Shown here: piece after piece, positions 35,101 to 46,110 of the stretch
Numbering within the stretch: position 1 is the first letter of the stretch
How the letters are laid out: every line of letters begins with the position of its first letter
Assembly: GCF_029962835.1 (NCBI RefSeq)
Contig: NC_080577.1
Location: 8,780,501-8,844,500, forward strand
Length of the DNA stretch: 64,000 nt
Reading direction: 5' to 3'
From: Magnolia sinica
Lineage: Eukaryota; Streptophyta; Magnoliopsida; Magnoliales; Magnoliaceae
Notes under the pieces: model-generated
The model's database searches: none
What the model saw: only the letters and a program-made list of their open reading frames with translations
Told to the model about the DNA's origin: nothing
Position numbers and translations under genes: made by a program

Positions 35101-35706
35101 GCTTAAATATCATTTTACAGAACTGGGCGTCTTCACAATGTCCAAGAATACAATGTTACTACTGCTTACAGATTAGCATTGAAGACATGGGCCAATTGGT
35201 TAGAATCCAATATCAATCCTACCACACAAAAGGTGTTCTTCATGAGTATGTCTCCAACACATCTGTGGTGAGTTTCTTTAGAATTGGAACTTGGTCTGAA
35301 ATTTTTCAATGATGGCGGGCTTCTTTAACGGTAATTTTGTATGAACAGGAGTTGGGAATGGAAGACTGGAAGTGATGAAAACTGTTTCAATGAATTCTAT
35401 CCGATCTGGGGATCGTCGTATTGGGGGACCGGTTCTAATAGAGATATAATGGGAATATTGAGAGATGCATTGAAAGAGCTGAAGATTAACGTTACTCTTC
35501 TCAACATCACTCAACTATCCGAATTTCGAAAGGACGCGCACACATCAGTTTACACGGAGCGGAGAGGAAAGCTCTTGACCAAGGAACAGAAATCTGATCC
35601 GAAGAATTATGCGGATTGCATACATTGGTGTTTGCCTGGAGTCCCTGATACATGGAATGAGATATTGTATGCATTTTTGTTGTATGATTATCCTCAATTT
35701 AGTTGA
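32196..35706 (+). CDS. TBL: TRICHOME BIREFRINGENCE-LIKE protein, complete five-exon gene (418 aa), probable wall-polysaccharide O-acetyltransferase
   Basis: TBL/DUF231 proteins are Golgi type II membrane proteins that O-acetylate xylan or other wall polymers; some members are reported to act on pectin. Exons: 32196-32575, 34165-34336, 34517-34716, 35121-35267, 35349-35706 (380, 172, 200, 147, 358 nt; 1257 in all). All introns are GT-AG with phases 2, 0, 2, 2. Residues 11-27 form a membrane anchor. The TBL domain (about 72-127) has [23 protein letters not shown] and ACELPR. The GDS motif [16 protein letters not shown] puts the catalytic serine at 148; [17 protein letters not shown] carries Asp389 and His392, completing the Ser-His-Asp set. 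[23 protein letters not shown] recalls the TBL28/TBL30 branch, from memory rather than alignment. Length is normal for the family and no frame break is seen. Confidence 0.93.
33212..33504. mobile_element. hAT-like MITE inside intron 1 of the TBL gene
   Basis: The segment begins GGGGTGGCATTTTGGCAATG and ends CGGTTGCCGCCTT, with the inner words GGGCCGGGTTTGG and CCCGACTTGATGCCC inverted. The flanks TGCAGTAA and AACAGTAA agree at 6 of 8 bases, so a worn 8-bp duplication is possible. It lies in the 1589-bp first intron (32576-34164) and does not touch the splice sites. Confidence 0.5.
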
Positions 35707-36948
35707 TCATGAGTCTTTGGAATCTAACCAGAGGAGAGAGATTTTCAGCGTTTTTGTTGCAATTTGCCCACCTGCATGCAATTATGCCAATCTAGACCGT
35801 TCAAATAGTGGATCCCATAATGAATGGAGCATATCTTATGTAGAGCAGTTGCAAACACTTTCATGGCAAAGATAGACCAGAGAAGGCTCAATCGGAGGTA
35901 GAAATGAGTCAGACGGTCAAAATCTTAAAATAGTCATATCTCAGCAAAGTGGAATGAGTTTTTAGCCGTATCATATGTGATCTTGGATATGAGCTACTGT
36001 AGCTAACCAACCCTGCTATGCCAGCACACACGATTTGCCAGATTCCATCGGAACAATGGTCAAAATTCCATTTTATTTTATTTTTACTATAAATAGTAAT
36101 TTTTAACTTTTGATGGTTAAGCCAAATTTCACGCTTTTTATTTTTAGCCAAAAACCATAAAATCTAATAGGAATCATGACTGTTTATAAATATTAAGTTT
36201 ACTTAAGTTCTATTTTTAGGGAGTTTGAGTCTAAAATTTTGTCCTAAATTAGACTCATTATTATTTAATGATTGTAATTTTTTTTATCATCAATAAATTT
36301 AATTTTGAATTTATTAGAAATTATTTCTATTTTATCCCCCCTGGCTTCGAGGAAACTCGGTGGGGAATCTGGAAGTAGTTATTCATGAGAAAAACGGTGA
36401 TAGGCCTCATCGCATCCTTACCTGTGCCAATATCCCAAAATCATGATGATTGTTACTGCTGAACACATCTTTCCAAGCGCCCGTTTGCCGTTACCACCTG
36501 AATAGTCAGGATCGTCCAATCAGTTTAATTTTCGGGCCATGCTCCTCTACATTAGGACCTGCAATTTGTACGGTTCAGATTGTATACATGCTGATCAAAT
36601 GGATGTTGAAAATGTGAAAAATCAAATGTCAAAATAAAGAAAGTTTTGAGTCACCACTACTATGTGACTTTCTTTAAGATGGTATGCGTCTTCGGACAAT
36701 TCATTCCAACCGTAAGGTATTACAGATCTGCTGCTTCCTCATGCGTGTGGAGCTCTTCCCATCCACAAGCAGGCACACGTGACAATATGGAACATACCTA
36801 CAGATCTGTGCTTCCCATCCGACAGCAAATTGGTCAGATCTTCTGCGGAAAAAAATCTGGCCATTTCATTACTCATTTGGCCCACAATGTGCAGACTAAA
36901 TTGACCATTTAAATTATTTTTCTAGCCGTCCACTTGGTTTGTCAATTG
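35707..36948. other. 3' flank of TBL gene with a copy of the TGATGTAGAGC repeat
   Basis: From about 35843 (TATGTAGAGCAGTTGC) to about 36410 lies a diverged plus-strand copy of the repeat that forms the arms of 43323-44753; shared words include CATGGCAAAGATAGACCAGA, TTTTTACTATAAATAGTAAT and ACGGTGATAGGCCTCATCGC. It starts only ~135 bp after the TBL stop codon, so it may overlap the 3' untranslated region. 36411-36943 shows nothing recognisable. Confidence 0.5.
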
Positions 36949-37698
36949 TGTTGGGGGTCTTGCACAAAACCTTAGGATCTAGCCTCGCAAAACAAATCAG
37001 AATTATGATATAATAAAGCAATGAAATAAATGAAACCATAAATCACACCACACAAGAGATTTTTACGTGGAAATCCCTCAAAGAGGTAAAAACCACGGGA
37101 CCTCGTCCAAATCAACAACCACTATGAAGTAGAACGTTACAACCTTCTTCACTCACGCAAGAGTGGATAAACAATAAAAGAATAAAAGAAAAACGGAGAG
37201 ATCTCACCGATTACGAGGACGTGCAAGCGCTGAGATATAGTAGATCACCTCTACGAGCATAACCTTCATTCCACAAGCTTCCTCTCTCTCTCTCTTTCTC
37301 TTTCTCTCTCTCTCTCACACACCTTTGATAGCCCTAAACCTTTTAACTAACCCTTGTAAAGCTTTAGGAAACCCTCTTACATTATCTGTAAAGCCCCAGG
37401 TACCTCCTATTTATAGTTTAGGAAACTCCCTTTCACACCCTGTCGCGAAAGGCCTCGGATTTCCACAGTCCGCACAAGATCCGGACTCAAATCTGCATAA
37501 GTTCAACTGGTCGAGCCGAGTCCTTGACCGGTCAAGCACCCCGGAGAAAAATATTGGATGGCTGCTGGACTTTGAGTCGAGCGCCACCCACAATCAGTCG
37601 AGCAGCCCACTTGACCAGTCGAGCAGCGCGGTGAATTACTCCGCTTTTTCACCCGTTGCTCCATCTCTCCTCTGAACTGATGAGGAAAAATCCCATCA
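36949..37698 (-). repeat. 3' LTR of the copia element (750 bp)
   Basis: It runs TGTTGGGGGTCTTGCACAAA ... CCATCA on the plus strand. Near its middle lies a CT-rich stretch (37282-37316), and a TATA-like TATAAATAGG on the minus strand at about 37408-37417 fits the promoter of the element. Confidence 0.93.
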
Positions 37699-38075
37699 AA
37701 TCTCCCATTTTTGACTCAGGAGGGATTCACCTTCTTCAAGTCAGCCTGGTTTCTACAAACCTCAAACTTGCCCTTAAGCAAAGCCTTGATAATCATGCCT
37801 GACCCATTATTGTCCGTATGGACTTTCTCAAGCTGTAACACCTTCTGTTCCAAGATATCCCCGATCCAGTGATACCGAATCTCTATGTGCTTCGACTTGG
37901 AATGCTAACTTAGATTCTTGCTCAAGTGTATAGTACTTTGACTATAGCAATAGACCACATGTTGCTCCTGCTTCAGGATAAGTTCCTATAGGAACCTATT
38001 CATTCAAAGTATTTCTTTACATATTTCTATGACTGCAATATACTCGGCCTCTGTCGTCGACAATGATACGACCTT

Positions 38076-40875
38076 CTATTGCTTGCTCTGCCAAGAGACC
38101 TCTCCCCCTGCAAACGTGAACATGAACCCCGATATAAACTTTCTGGAGTCTATGTCACCTGTCATATCTGCATCTGTGTAGCCCTCTAACACGGGTTTTC
38201 CGTCACTATAGCATAGGCTCAACTTGGATGAGCCTCTTAGATACCGCAGTATCCATTTCATCGTTGCCCAATGCTCTTTGTCAGGATTGGCAAGATACCG
38301 GCTGATAATAGCAACCACATATACTATATATGGGCGTGTACACACCATGGCATACATCAAACTTCTTCCTGCTGACGTATAGGGTATCTTCTACATCTCT
38401 TTCACTTCTACCTTCATCCTGAGACACTGCCTGTCGCTCAATCTGAAGTAATGATCTAGTGGAGTACTGACCAGCTTCACTGCATTCATATTAAACCGCT
38501 CTAGGACTTTCTTAATATACCACTCTTGTGACAGTCAAAGCTTCCTGCTGCTTCTGTCACGGGTTATCTCCATTCCTAAGATCTGTTTAGCTAGGCCCAA
38601 GTCTTTCATCACAGACGACTTGCTCAACTCCTGTTTCAGTCTGTCGATCTTCTTGATGTCTTTTCCCATGATGAGCATGTCATCAACATATAATAGTAGA
38701 ACTAAGAAATTACCATTTGAGAACTTACGCGTGAACATATAGTGGTCCGACTCCGTTCTGTCATACCCATACTGTAACATTAACGAGTCGAATTCTTATA
38801 CCATTGTCATGGAGCTTGTTTTAGCCCATACAAGCTCTTCCTCAGCCTACACACCATATGCTCATTGCCCTTGACTTCGAACCCCTCTGGTTGATACATG
38901 TAGATCTCTTCTTCCAGGTCACCATGGAGAAAAGAAGTTTTAACATCTAACTGCTCTATCTCCAGATCCATGCTAGCCGCCAACCCAAGCAACACCTGTA
39001 TGGATGTCATCTTCACCACTGGTGAGAATATCTCCTCGAAGTCTATACCTTTTTTCTAACCGAACCCTTTCACCACAAGTCTGGCCTTGAACCTTGTCTG
39101 TGAATTCTTCTGCTTAACCTTCTTTCTGAACACCCACTTATTGCTCAAAGCTTTCTTGCCCTTAGGCAATTTCACCATATCATAGGTATGGTTCTTATGC
39201 AAGAATTTTATCTCCTTTTGCATAGATTTCAACCACTCCTCCTTATACTCGTTAGCTAGGGCCTCAGAATAATCTTCTGGCTCTCCCCCATCAGTCAACA
39301 TAATGTACTCATGAGGCGAGTACCTCTTGGACGGCTGTCTATCCCTAGATGACCTCCTCACCTGTGGCTCAACAGGTGGATGAAGTGAGGGCTACTCCCC
39401 TGGTCCAAGTTCTGAAGGAACTCCCTCATCTTCTGCACCTTGTTGTACTCCCCCGTCATCAGGCACCACGGGAGGAATAATCGGATCTATGTCCTCTAGC
39501 TCACCTGAACTAGGCTAGTTCTTCTCTGGCTTACTAATGTCTTTTGTACACTGATCTTCAAAGAAAATCATATCTCTACTCCTGAAGAGCTTCTTCTCGG
39601 TCGGATCTCACAATCTGTTACCAAACTTTTCATCACCGTACCCCAAGAACACACACTACCTGATCTTTATATCGAGTTTGGACCTCTCGTCCTTTAATAC
39701 GTGAACAGATGCCCTGCATCCAAAAACCCTGAGATGACTGTACGATGGATCCTATCCAGTCCACACATTCTCAGGTACTCCATTCAACGAGATTGATGGA
39801 GACCTGTTTATCAAATACACCGTCGTATGCATTGCTTCTCCCCAGAATGTCTTGAGCAATTTCGCATGGGATAACATGCATCTGATTCTCTCAACAATGG
39901 TGTGATTCATTTGCTCAGCTACACCATTATGCTGAGGGGGTCTTAGGAACCGTCTGTTCATACCGTATACTCAGGGACTTACAATACTCGTGGAAGTCAC
40001 CGATGTATTCACCACCATTGTTAGTGCGAATGCACTTCAATGATCTACCTGTCTCTCTCGACCATAGCATGAAACAATTTAAACACACCAAAGACCTCGT
40101 CCTTAGATTTCAAAGCATAAACTCAAACCCTCCTAGATGCATCAATTATAAAAGTGACAAAATACAATGCCCCACCCAAGGTTTTTGTCCTCATAAAACT
40201 ACAAACATCAGAATAAACCAAATCTAATGCATGCACTTTATTAACATGAGAAGCAGATTTAACAAATAAAACTCTACGTTGTTTCCCTGATAAACAATCA
40301 ATACATGTTTTGAGAGATATACCTGTCACGTCTGGAAAGAGCCGCTTCCTCGCTAGTAGATGAAGCCCTTTTTCACTCATGTGGCCTAGACGTCTGTGCC
40401 ACATGTTAATAGTTAAATCTTCTGCTGCGTTCAACCCACTCTTGTACACACTGACACTTACCTTGTAAAGGATGCAACACTTCTTTCCTTTGGTTGCAAT
40501 CAACGAACCCTTGATGAGCTTCCAGCGCCCACCAGCAAACCAGCTTTCATAGCCATCATCATCCAACCTTCCTGTCGACATCAAGTTGAGGCAAAGGTCT
40601 GGGATATGCCTCACATCCCTAAGAACCAATGTACAACCCACATCGGTCTTCACACAAATATCACCGACTCCTACAATCTTTGATATACCAGAATTTTCCA
40701 TCTTCACGGTCCCAAAGTCACCTGAAGTGTAGCTTATGAAGAAATCCCTACGTGGAGTCGCATAAAACGAGGCTCCCGAGTCTATCACCCAGTAGGTATC
40801 CTGACTCGTAGCCATAAGACATACATCGTGGTCTGCTGAAAGAATAACTACAACGTCGCCATCTAAAGCGACCAC
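38076..40875 (-). pseudogene. copia pol remains: protease, integrase, reverse transcriptase, RNase H
   Basis: Read on the minus strand from 40875: protease motif WVIDSGASFYATP, the GAG-pre-integrase motif WHRRLGHMSEKGLHLL, then integrase (DLVYSDVC...), together over 40875-40123. The later integrase motif PPQHNGVAEQMNHT follows at 39961-39752. Reverse transcriptase lies at 39361-38535, including EEWLKSMQKEI, KTSFLHGDLEEEIYM and the catalytic YVDDMLI. RNase H lies at 38360-38076, with LRYLRGSSKLSLCYSDG and the acidic GYTDADMTGD. Stops and frame shifts break the frame at several places, so no working enzyme is expected. The style resembles TNT1/Tork-type elements (inference). Confidence 0.93.
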
Positions 40876-40969
40876 AATAGAATCTGATTCATCTTCCTTC
40901 TCCTTTCTTTTTCCTTTATTGTCATTTTTATTCTTATGACATTCATACTATTCTTACAACATTCATACT

Positions 40970-41619
40970 TATAGTGGCCCTTCTTGCCACAATTCTAGCA
41001 TTCAACATCCTTCCTGGTAATCGACTTGCCTCTTGATTTATCTCGGGCCTTCCCGCCCTTCCTATTCTTTCCTCTCCCCCATTCTTGTGTTATAAGGGCC
41101 TCTTACTGAGTAGACTCCTAAGACTTTCTCATTGTATCCTCATTGAAGAGATAACTGGTTATATGTTTTATGGATATCTTTCCGACTGGCGTGGAGTTAC
41201 TTAGAGACACCATCAATATCTCCCAACTGTCAGGCAATGAACTAAGCAATAGTAAAGCCTGCAATTCATCATCCAAGACCATCTTCATAGCGGAGAGCTG
41301 GTTCACTATATTGCTAACCTTATTCATGTGCTCGGCCATAGAATCACCATCTTTGAACTTGAGATTCACAAGTCGTCTTATCAGGAAGATTATTATTGAT
41401 TGTCTTCCTCTCATACAGCCCTTTCAATTTCAGTCATAAGCTAGTAGCTGAGGTCTCCGGAGACACATGGTGAAACACAGAATCATCCAGCCATTGTTTA
41501 ATAAACCCCACCGCCTTCTGGTCCAACCTTTCCCAATCATCATCAGACATATCTTTGAATTTTGCTGATATGCCTAAAATTAGAGAATATAAGTCCTTGC
41601 AATAAAGCAAGTCTTCCAT
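40970..41619 (-). pseudogene. copia gag remains with a damaged zinc knuckle
   Basis: Minus-strand frames at 41619-41434 (DWERLDQKAVGFIKQWLDD) and 41414-41118 (MAEHMNKVSNIVNQLSAM, LSSLPDSWEILMVSLSN) are copia gag sequence, separated by a frame break. Farther on, near 41005-40970, the CCHC knuckle reads C-stop-N-C-G-K-K-G-H-Y-K-Y-E-C: a TAG codon replaces the residue after the first cysteine, so the capsid protein is broken. Confidence 0.85.
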
Positions 41620-41735
41620 CTTAGTCTTTTATATGGTTCAGTTAGAACCATTGAGGCTGATCATCCTTGATGAGCCACCTTCCGTAATTCAAAACCGATT
41701 CTACCCGTTCAATGAACTTAGCTCTAATACCACTT

Positions 41736-42519
41736 TGTTGGGGGCCTTACACAAAACCTTACGATCTAGCCTCCCAAAACAAACCAGAATTATGGGATAA
41801 TAAAGCAATGAAATAAATCAAAGCATAAACCATACCATACAAGAGTTTTTTTACATGAAAAACCCTCAAAGAGGTAAAAACCACGGGACCTCATCCAGAT
41901 CAATAATTCACTTTGAAGTAGAACGTTACAACATTCTTCACTCACACAGGAGTGGATAAACAATAAGAGAATTTTTTTTAAAAATGAAGAGATCTCACCG
42001 ATTACAAGGACATGGAAGCACTGAGATATAGTAGATCACCTATACGAGCATAACCTCCATTCCACAAGTTTCCTCCCTCTCTCTCTTTCTCTCTCACACA
42101 CACCTTTGATAGCCCTAAGCCCTTTAACAAACCCTTGTAAAGCTTTAAGAAATCCTCTTGCATTACCTAGAAAGCCCTAAGTACCTCCTATTTATAGTTT
42201 AGGAAACTCCCTTTCACACCCTGTCACGAAAGGCCCCGGATTTCCGCAATCTGCACAAGATCCGGATTCAAATTTGCGTAAGTTCGACTGGTCGAGCCGA
42301 GTCCTCAACAGGTCGAGTAGCCCACTCGACCGGTCGAACACCCTGGAGAAAAATATTAGATGGTAGCTAGACTTTGAGTCGAGCCCCATTCGACCGGTCG
42401 AGCGCCACCCATGACTGATCGAGCACCACCCACGACCAGTCGAGCAGCGTAGTGAATTACTCCGATTTTTCACCCACTGCTCCATCTCTCCTCTGAACTG
42501 AGGCGGAAAAACTCCATCA
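41736..42519 (-). repeat. 5' LTR of the copia element (784 bp)
   Basis: Plus-strand ends are TGTTGGGGGCCTTACACAAA and CTCCATCA. It is 34 bp longer than its partner; the extra length lies mostly around 42300-42440, where CGACCGGTCGA and related words are repeated. The frame at 42192-42623 (-) is read through this LTR and is not a gene. Confidence 0.93.
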
Positions 42520-42524
42520 AATTG

Positions 42525-43322
42525 GGGCTCATCTAACGTGTTAAATGGCTGAATATTTATGCTACAAGATCTAAACAATGTATCCCACATGATGGAAGAT
42601 CTAATCGAGTACATAGTCTGCATGAGGACGAGCAGGGGTCACATGTGTGTGGAATTAGCAAACCTAAAACGATCGTTTCACAGGAAACATCCGACAGTAG
42701 AGGAGCACCCAATACTTGGAGATTATACTCTCTTCATGATAAATCATAAAATAATAGGAAAAATCATAAACCTCGTTGTTCGGACGGTCCTAGACTTTCT
42801 CTGTTTTCCACTGTTACTTTGAAAGCCACTGATCTGATGGCTACGATCATCCAAACTAAAGTACATTTTGAATCATCTACCTTCCACAACAAGGCAACTA
42901 CCTCATTTTCACCTTGGATAACAAAAATAAGCTTGATCCAGGTCTGAGGTGGGCCACACAAAGGTCACAATGAAAAATCACAACTAAAACCTCTAAATTC
43001 ATGAGGCGTGACCCATCTAAGTTTGGATCGAAATGAGTTTTACGATAAACTGTTCACAAAACGATGGCCCTAAGAAGGTTAGCAAGGAGTTATCCCCATC
43101 CCAACTGTTCAGTGTAGTGTTGCCCACCTAAGTTTTTGGATATGCCTGATTAGTGGGTCACGTCTTAACATGAGGTGCTGCAATTGATGGGTGGAGTAGA
43201 TTTTGTACACAAGTGACGATGGGCTCACATAGCTCACGAGTTGCATGCTTCCTTTACCGTAGAGATTCATGTTGGGAATAATTTTTTTCTCATTTTTAGA
43301 AAAATAGGTTTAATGAAGAAAT
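42525..43322. other. Gene-free stretch
   Basis: No recognisable gene, RNA or transposon ends. A few short core-MITE words (AGGTGGGCCACACAAAGG, 42949-42966) are present. Facing frames at 42559-42822 (+) and 42764-42961 (-) have no domains. Confidence 0.4.
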
Positions 43323-44753
43323 TGATGTAGAGCAGGTCGCTGACAGTTCATGGCCAAGATTGATCAGAAAAGGCCCGGTTGATGATAGAAGTGATTCGGA
43401 CCGTCAGACCTTAAATCGGGCATATCTTGCAAACCGCAACGAGTTATTGGACGTAAAATATATGATTTTGGAGTAGAACGAGCTACTTTAGCCACCCCAA
43501 CCTGGCACGGCACAAGCCAGATTTATGAAATACTACAAGATCGACAATCGTTTCTTTATTTTAATTCTGTTTTTACTATAAATAGTAAGTTTTAGTTTAA
43601 TTATACATCTTCATCCATTGGGCTTTATGAGTTGCGCCCAACGAGAAGTGCTTAGAATAATTAGAAGAACAGCTTGGTGAAGCCAAATAGGACACTTACT
43701 ATTTTTGGCCGAAAATCTTGCACACTAGTAGACATCACAACCATCCATAATTAGTTAGTTTACTATTTATAGTAAGTTGCGAATTACGGGAGTTTTAGTT
43801 GTAGTTTAATTCTGATTTTTCTCCCATTGCGTGGTATCCCTATTTCAAGGCTTGTGAACTCGTTTTTTAATTCATCAATCAATTTACAAATTTATTAGAA
43901 TTTACTTTTATTTCTTTGCTTTCTTTCCTTGTGGATTCAAAAAGTCTCTGTGACGAGTCCAAAGAAATTTCGTGGATTTAGAGTAGTTATCCCTGAGGAA
44001 GACGGTGATCAACCTCATTACGTTCATCCCAGTATCATAATTACAACCATATATTTGTTGGACCATCATAGATTGCTTATTGACGTAGGGATGAACGTGA
44101 TGAGGATAACTACTCCGAATCCACGGAGCTTCTCTAGACTCCTCACAGAAACTTCTCGAACCCACGAGGAAAGAAAGCAGAAAATAAAAATAAATTCTAA
44201 GAAATTCAAAATTGATTAATTGATCAATAAAAACGAGTTCACAACCCTTTGAATAGGGGTACCAAGCAATGGGAAAGAAATCAGAATCAAACTACAACTC
44301 AAACTCCTAGAATCCACGACTTACTATAAATAGTAAACTTACTATTTATAGACGGTCATGATGTCTACTAGTGCGCAAGGTTTTCGGCCAAAAATAGTAA
44401 GTGTCCTATTTGGCTTCACCAAACCGTTCTCCTAATTATTCTAAGCTCTTTTCACGTTGGGCGCAACTCCTAAAGCCCGACGGATGAAGAATTATAATCA
44501 AACTAAAACTTACTATTTGTAGTACAAATACCGTCGATCCAGGCGTTTTTCACAATTCCGGGCTAAGTAACCCGGCATGGCCATTCTACCCCAAAATTCT
44601 ACCCCAAAATCATATATTTTACGTCAGATAACTTATTCCGGATTGCAAGATACGCCCGATTTAAGGTTCGATGGTCTGGATCACTTCTGTCGTCGATCAG
44701 GCCTTTTCTGATCCATCTTGGCCATGTAACTGTCCGCGACCCGCTCTACATCA
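43323..44753. repeat. Long inverted repeat: ~0.7-kb arms, 57-bp spacer
   Basis: The left arm (43323-44030) starts TGATGTAGAGCAGGTCGC and ends AACCTCATTACGTTCATCCC. The right arm (44088-44753) is its diverged reverse complement, starting GGGATGAACGTGATGAGGAT and ending GCGACCCGCTCTACATCA. Matching blocks run through the arms, for example GGATTTAGAGTAGTTATCCC against GGATAACTACTCCGAATCC and GCCAAATAGGACACTTACTA against TAGTAAGTGTCCTATTTGGC. The arms belong to the same ~0.7-kb repeat family as 21120-21826 and 35843-36410. The opposing frames at 43908-44219 are products of the palindrome. It could be two head-to-head insertions or a fold-back element; a transcript would form a long hairpin. Confidence 0.9.
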
Positions 44754-45205
44754 CTTATGGTCCAAATGATCGCTTCAAACAATGGAAAGGGACGGCTTTG
44801 CAAAAAGAAACTAGGCCAACTCATGGTTGGGTCAGACCTTCCCATGGCCATGATTTCTGAAATGGTAGCCCATGAAATGTGGATGCATCTAACGGACATG
44901 TTGTCTGAGTGGGCGTCCAAGTGCCTCATGGTACCTACCAGACCCGTTACAGGCCACCGCCTAGTGAACTGTACCAGGCACATCCAGGCTGTTGAAATGC
45001 AACAGATTTTGGGCCCAATACCAAGCCTCACGGACGGGTGAATCTCATCCACATTAAGTCGTTGCCACCGTGCAAGCAAAACTAGTACTCCTAATGTAAT
45101 CTATAAATACACTTGATGGGCCACTTGGTTATTGAAAAGATTCCATTCCGACAACTTTGTCCACACATAATGCAGTGCTTAAAGCTTGTCAATAAAACAA
45201 GTCGG
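44754..45205. other. Gene-free stretch right of the inverted repeat
   Basis: No gene recognised. The opposing frames 44681-45079 (-) and 44757-45041 (+) start inside or beside the inverted repeat, overlap one another and contain no domain. Confidence 0.4.
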
Positions 45206-45800
45206 AATTCAAGTTTTGAAAAAATTTAGGACATTGTAACCAGGTTAGAATCTATAGATGTTAAGTGTGCTTTTGTGAATTATGTATAAAATAGTGAAGT
45301 TTATAAACTCTTAAACTTAGAATCTAATGTAATCACAGAATCTAAATGTATAGAGTTCTTTGAGAATATGTTATCTAAATAGACAAAGGATACTACTCCT
45401 AGTGGTGATCATATATAAAGAACTCAACAAAATGTTGATGTTTTTAATGAAAAAAGTAGAAGTCAGAGAGTAAGAGTAGAAAAGATTATTAGTCCTGATT
45501 AGATAAACTCTCAGCGTATCGTGTTTCATTTTGTCTCAAGGGTGGTAGAGAAAATGTTATTAGAAAGATATTTATAGTTTTAACTGTAGGAAGTAACCCT
45601 AAAACATTTGATGATGTGATGTCTTCAAGATATCTTGTCTTTTGGAATGAGGCCACCAACGATAAGATGGAGCCAATTACATCAAACCAACCATGAAAAC
45701 TAGTAGATCTACTTACTAAGTTCCAAAGGTATAAGATGCAATTGGGTATTTACCAGATGGAGTTAATTGTATCAAACCAACCAAGTGGAAACTAGTAGAA
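45206..45800 (+). pseudogene. Fragment of a second copia pol (integrase tail to start of reverse transcriptase)
   Basis: Although broken by stops, the plus-strand translation is clear: near 45257-45380 it reads DVKCAFVNYV-stop-NSEVYKLLNLES then KCIEFFENMLSK, which is the post-integrase copia segment. At about 45580-45690 it reads GSNPKTFDDVMSSRYLVFWN then EATNDKMEPI, the lead-in to copia reverse transcriptase. No LTRs are attached. It ends against a right-half core MITE, so it is a rearranged fragment of an element other than the one at 36949-42519. Confidence 0.85.
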
Positions 45801-46110
45801 ACAATAATGATTGAATTCCCACCATTAAAAACTTCCTAAGGCCCATTGTAATATTTATTTTACATCCAACTTGTTGATTAGGTTACATAGACCAAGAAGA
45901 GAAGAAAACATAAATACCAGTTTGATCCAAAACTTTTGTAACCCCCAATAAGTTTTTAACAATGGGCATTCAATCACCAATGTTTCCTATGGTGTGGTCC
46001 ACTTGAGATTTGGATCCCCCTCATGTCTGGGCTCATGCCCTAAAATGAGTTGGCAAAATGAATGGACGGCATGGGTAAAACACATACACCATGGGAGTCC
46101 ACGGAGCTTT
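45801..46110. mobile_element. Right half of a core-type MITE
   Basis: The core words CACCATTAAAAACTTCCTAAG, GGTGTGGTCCACTTGAGAT, CCCTAAAATGAGTTGGC and ATGGACGGCATGGGT appear in the usual order. The left half is absent, replaced by the copia fragment. Confidence 0.55.

Larger units (their letters stand above)
36949..42519 (-). mobile_element. Ty1/copia LTR retrotransposon, complete outline but coding region decayed
   Basis: Two LTRs in direct order (36949-37698 and 41736-42519) are flanked by the 5-bp duplication AATTG (36944-36948 and 42520-42524). The element reads right to left. Next to the 5' LTR is the primer site TGGTATTAGAGC (41732-41721, minus), one base off the initiator-Met tRNA site TGGTATCAGAGC. 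Next to the 3' LTR is the purine-rich AAAAATGGGAGATT (37712-37699, minus). The internal order is gag, zinc knuckle, protease, integrase, reverse transcriptase, RNase H, the copia order. Roughly one base in ten differs between the LTRs over their first ~100 bp, so the insertion is old. Stops and frame breaks leave no intact polyprotein. Confidence 0.95.

Noticed and set aside
43908-44219. Facing frames of 85 and 96 residues
   Set aside because: Mirror images produced by the inverted repeat; the peptides encode nothing recognisable.
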